From Terriglobia bacterium (lineage in GTDB: Bacteria; Acidobacteriota; Terriglobia; Bryobacterales; Bryobacteraceae): a DNA stretch of 64,000 nt. Both the position numbers and the translations under genes were made by a program. Shown here in pieces: positions 62,295-64,000 of this stretch; the stretch's first letter is position 1; each line of letters starts with the position of its first letter. The stretch lies in assembly GCA_020073305.1 (NCBI GenBank), contig JAIQFK010000015.1:124001-188000 (forward strand), given 5' to 3'. Below the pieces are notes generated by a model. The model made no database searches, was not told the origin of the DNA, and saw only the letters and a program-made list of their open reading frames with translations.

Positions 62295-63476
62295 TTAGTC
62301 TGAGAGTGTGGCGCGGGTCGGAATTCTCTCAAAATTTTTTACTTCCCCCGCGCCGTGGGAAGGCCGGCAATCGAAGATTTGCGGGATGATCCCAAACCGC
62401 TCCTGATAAGCGTGCGTGATGGTGGCGCGGAACCGCTCGCCCGCGCCCTGGCGCAGCAGGTTGACGGTGCAACCGCCGAATCCGCCCCCGGTCATACGCG
62501 CGCCCAGGACCCCATCGATGCCGATGGCGGCATCCACCAGAAAATCCAGCTCTGGAGAGCTCACCTCGTAGTCGTGCTGGAGGCTGACGTGCGATTCAAC
62601 CATCAGCTGGCCCATCCGCTCGACGTCGCCACGCTGGCAGGCATTCACGAACAGGCTGACACGCTCATTTTCCGTCACCACGTGGCGCGCGCGCCGGGCG
62701 ATGATTTTCGGCATCGACGGCATGCACCGCTCCAGCTGCGCCACCGTCACATCGCGCAAGCTTTGCACCTTCCCATCCAGCCGCCGGATGGCGTCCACCG
62801 CGGCCGCGCACTCCTCGGTCCTCTCTTTGTATGCAGATTGGCCGAGAGCGTGCTTGACCATGCTGTTGACCGCCAGAATTTCGATGCCGTCCGGAAGAAT
62901 GACCGCCTCACTCTCGAGGCTGCGGCAATCGATGCGGAGCGCGGCATGTTCGCGAGCGAACACGGAGACATACTGGTCCATGATGCCGCACGGGGTGCCG
63001 ACAAAGCCGACCTCGGCGCGCTGGCAAAGCTTCGCCAGGGACAAGGGAGGAATCTCCCGGCCGCCCAGCAGGGCCAACGCGGAGGAAACCTCGAGCGCCG
63101 CCGACGAACTCAAACCTGAGCCTTCAGGCACCGTGCTGCGCACCAGCAGCAGCTTCGGCGCGATGGAAAAACCGGCGAGGACCAGCTCCCGGGCGACGCC
63201 GATCACGTAGTCTGTCCAGTCGTGCGCAGGCGCCAGTGAGCCGATGTCCGCTGCCGGCCACTCCCGGGTTTGCTGTTTCTCCTCGGAGTGGATGCGCAGG
63301 GCGCCATCGGGTGAATCGGCCACGGCCACGAAGCTGGAAAGATCCAGAGCGATGGGCAGAACGAAGCCGAGGTTGTAATCGGTGTGCTCCCCGATGAGGT
63401 TCACCCGGCCTGGCGCGCGAAACACGCGAACGCCTGAGTCCCTTCCGTAGCGTTTGCGGAAGGCATCCAGGATCAT
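62295..63476 (-). CDS. galK: Galactokinase
   Basis: 393 aa from the ATG at 63474-63476; the frame continues to 63920, but that part is a shadow of the symporter gene. The galactokinase signature 'GRVNLIGEHTDYN' is at about 25-37, GHMP motif 2 'PEGSGLSSSAALEV' near 119, catalytic Asp in 'CGIMDQYVS' near 166 and motif 3 'TGGGFGGCTVNLL' near 338. All key residues are present and length is normal. The enzyme phosphorylates galactose at C1 for the Leloir pathway. Its start overlaps the stop of the small membrane protein by 4 bp (ATGA), and a galactose-type symporter lies just upstream, forming an uptake-phosphorylation operon. Confidence 0.96.
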   Translation of the reverse strand: MILDAFRKRYGRDSGVRVFRAPGRVNLIGEHTDYNLGFVLPIALDLSSFVAVADSPDGALRIHSEEKQQTREWPAADIGSLAPAHDWTDYVIGVARELVLAGFSIAPKLLLVRSTVPEGSGLSSSAALEVSSALALLGGREIPPLSLAKLCQRAEVGFVGTPCGIMDQYVSVFAREHAALRIDCRSLESEAVILPDGIEILAVNSMVKHALGQSAYKERTEECAAAVDAIRRLDGKVQSLRDVTVAQLERCMPSMPKIIARRARHVVTENERVSLFVNACQRGDVERMGQLMVESHVSLQHDYEVSSPELDFLVDAAIGIDGVLGARMTGGGFGGCTVNLLRQGAGERFRATITHAYQERFGIIPQIFDCRPSHGAGEVKNFERIPTRATLSD

Positions 63477-63655
63477 GAGCGCGCGCGAGCCAGGAACAGC
63501 ATCACGCAACCGAATACAAACATCGGGAGGCCGCCATACAGGTTGACGTTGAGCGTGGTGAGTGAGGCTTGGCCCGGCGCGAAGATGCCCAGACTCAGCA
63601 GGATGACGCCGAGAATGCTGAAGAACCAGCCCGTCGGAATTCGGAGATCCAGCAT
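63473..63655 (-). CDS. Small two-helix membrane protein between symporter and galactokinase
   Basis: 60 aa with two hydrophobic helices ('WFFSILGVILLSLGIF' at 10-25 and 'GGLPMFVFGCVMLFLARA' at 41-58) and a short polar turn. It begins 3 bp after the symporter stop and its own stop overlaps the galK start, so all three are translationally coupled. No domain recognised. A helper subunit of the transporter or a regulatory microprotein is possible. Confidence 0.75.
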   Translation of the reverse strand: MLDLRIPTGWFFSILGVILLSLGIFAPGQASLTTLNVNLYGGLPMFVFGCVMLFLARARS

Positions 63656-63658
63656 AAG

Positions 63659-64000
63659 CTACCGGAACCAGAAGTTCAGCAGCAACAGCGCCGCAATCAC
63701 CACAACCGCAACCGGCGCCGGCTTGCGATACCAGCTTACACCAGTCTCCTGCGGAAACTTGGTGAGACTGTACACCAAACCCTGCAATTCTTCGGGTTTC
63801 CGCGGCTTGGTAAAGAGGGTGACTACAACCGTCACCACAAAGCACGAAACAAAGGCCAACAACGCAATGTAGAAATTCTGTGCCATGGTGGAGGGGAACT
63901 TGTGTAGCTCGGCAATCCATCCCCCCTTGCCCTCGGCCACCGTCAAGCTGAGGGTGAGGGCTGCGACCGTCGTCCCCGTCGCCAGCCCCGTAAATGCGCC
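63659..64000 (-). CDS. Sodium:solute symporter (SGLT-like), C-terminal part, truncated by window edge
   Basis: The minus-strand frame is open to the last base of the window, so only the final 113 residues are seen. They contain 'TGLATGTTVAALTLSLTVAE', 'MAQNFYIALLAFVSCFVVTV' and, after a hydrophilic tail with 'PETGVSWYRKPAP'-like residues, a last helix ('VVVIAALLLLNFWF'). This order matches the end of sodium/glucose-galactose transporters of the SSS family. Coupling with galK supports galactose as the substrate. The N-terminal part lies beyond the window. Confidence 0.85.
   Translation of the reverse strand, partial: GAFTGLATGTTVAALTLSLTVAEGKGGWIAELHKFPSTMAQNFYIALLAFVSCFVVTVVVTLFTKPRKPEELQGLVYSLTKFPQETGVSWYRKPAPVAVVVIAALLLLNFWFR

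Noticed and set aside
63477-63920. N-terminal extension of galactokinase
   Set aside because: It overlaps the small membrane protein and the symporter; galactokinase proper begins at 63476 with a 4-bp overlap.

Overview
The window most likely comes from the chromosome of an acidobacterium close to Candidatus Solibacter / Bryobacterales. The evidence is taxon-typical families: a Solibacter-type C-terminal domain at the left edge, an Oar-like TonB-type outer-membrane protein with a carboxypeptidase-regulatory N-terminus, an 'Acidobacterial duplicated orphan permease', many exported enzymes with twin-arginine leaders (N/T/S-RR-x-F-L), DUF1080 and PQQ-propeller proteins, and a GC-rich composition. 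All family calls are from reading the sequence; no database search was run.

Layout. 1-13.3 kb: two sets of minus-strand genes for exported carbohydrate and small-molecule enzymes (acetyl-xylan-esterase-like hydrolase, six-hairpin glycosidase-like protein, CehA/McbA PHP enzyme, Tat-exported DegT-type PLP enzyme, Gfo/Idh/MocA protein, GH29 fucosidase). A polysaccharide deacetylase, and a methyltransferase flanked by two ~57-bp direct repeats, lie among them. 13.3-20 kb: a TonB-dependent receptor divergent from a GH88/GH105 unsaturated-glucuronyl hydrolase plus a second esterase, which reads like a pectin or rhamnogalacturonan use locus. 20-28 kb: a PQQ/cytochrome c dehydrogenase, another Gfo/Idh/MocA protein, two amidohydrolases (one lacking canonical metal ligands), an enolase-superfamily protein and an HSL-type esterase. 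28-31 kb: katG with a PerR/Fur regulator upstream; the regulator has an almost perfect PerR box on its own promoter. 31-37 kb: an orphan ABC permease, a small zinc-ribbon protein, an M23/PKD protein and a radical SAM/SPASM protein.

37.2-39.7 kb is the most unusual part. An intact tRNA-Thr(CGU) and a 46-bp copy of its 3' half bracket about 1.3 kb. This interval holds a stand-alone integrase arm-binding domain, paired 11-bp repeats near both ends, and a two-gene operon for an LRAT/NlpC-P60-like enzyme and a small membrane protein. Broken relics of a GH106-like enzyme and an alpha/beta hydrolase lie next to it. This looks like a decayed or minimal tRNA-targeted integrative element with uncharacterised cargo.

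39.7-50.4 kb: a GH106-like glycosidase co-transcribed with a URO-D-like protein, a LacI-family pseudogene, a DUF1080 protein, a sugar isomerase-like protein and a divergent pair of paralogous PQQ-propeller proteins. 50.4-57.8 kb: two small paralogous proteins overlapping tail to tail, a CheB-CheR-PAS fusion, two tandem MacB/FtsX permeases without an ATPase, and a PIG-L deacetylase. 57.8-64 kb: a ROK-like protein, a Gfo/Idh/MocA protein (with an unusual heptamer palindrome between these two divergent genes), a DUF1015/SerK-like protein, a Flp pilin preceded by a candidate structured RNA leader, galactokinase, a small membrane protein and the C-terminus of a sodium:galactose-type symporter. The last three form a galactose uptake and phosphorylation operon.
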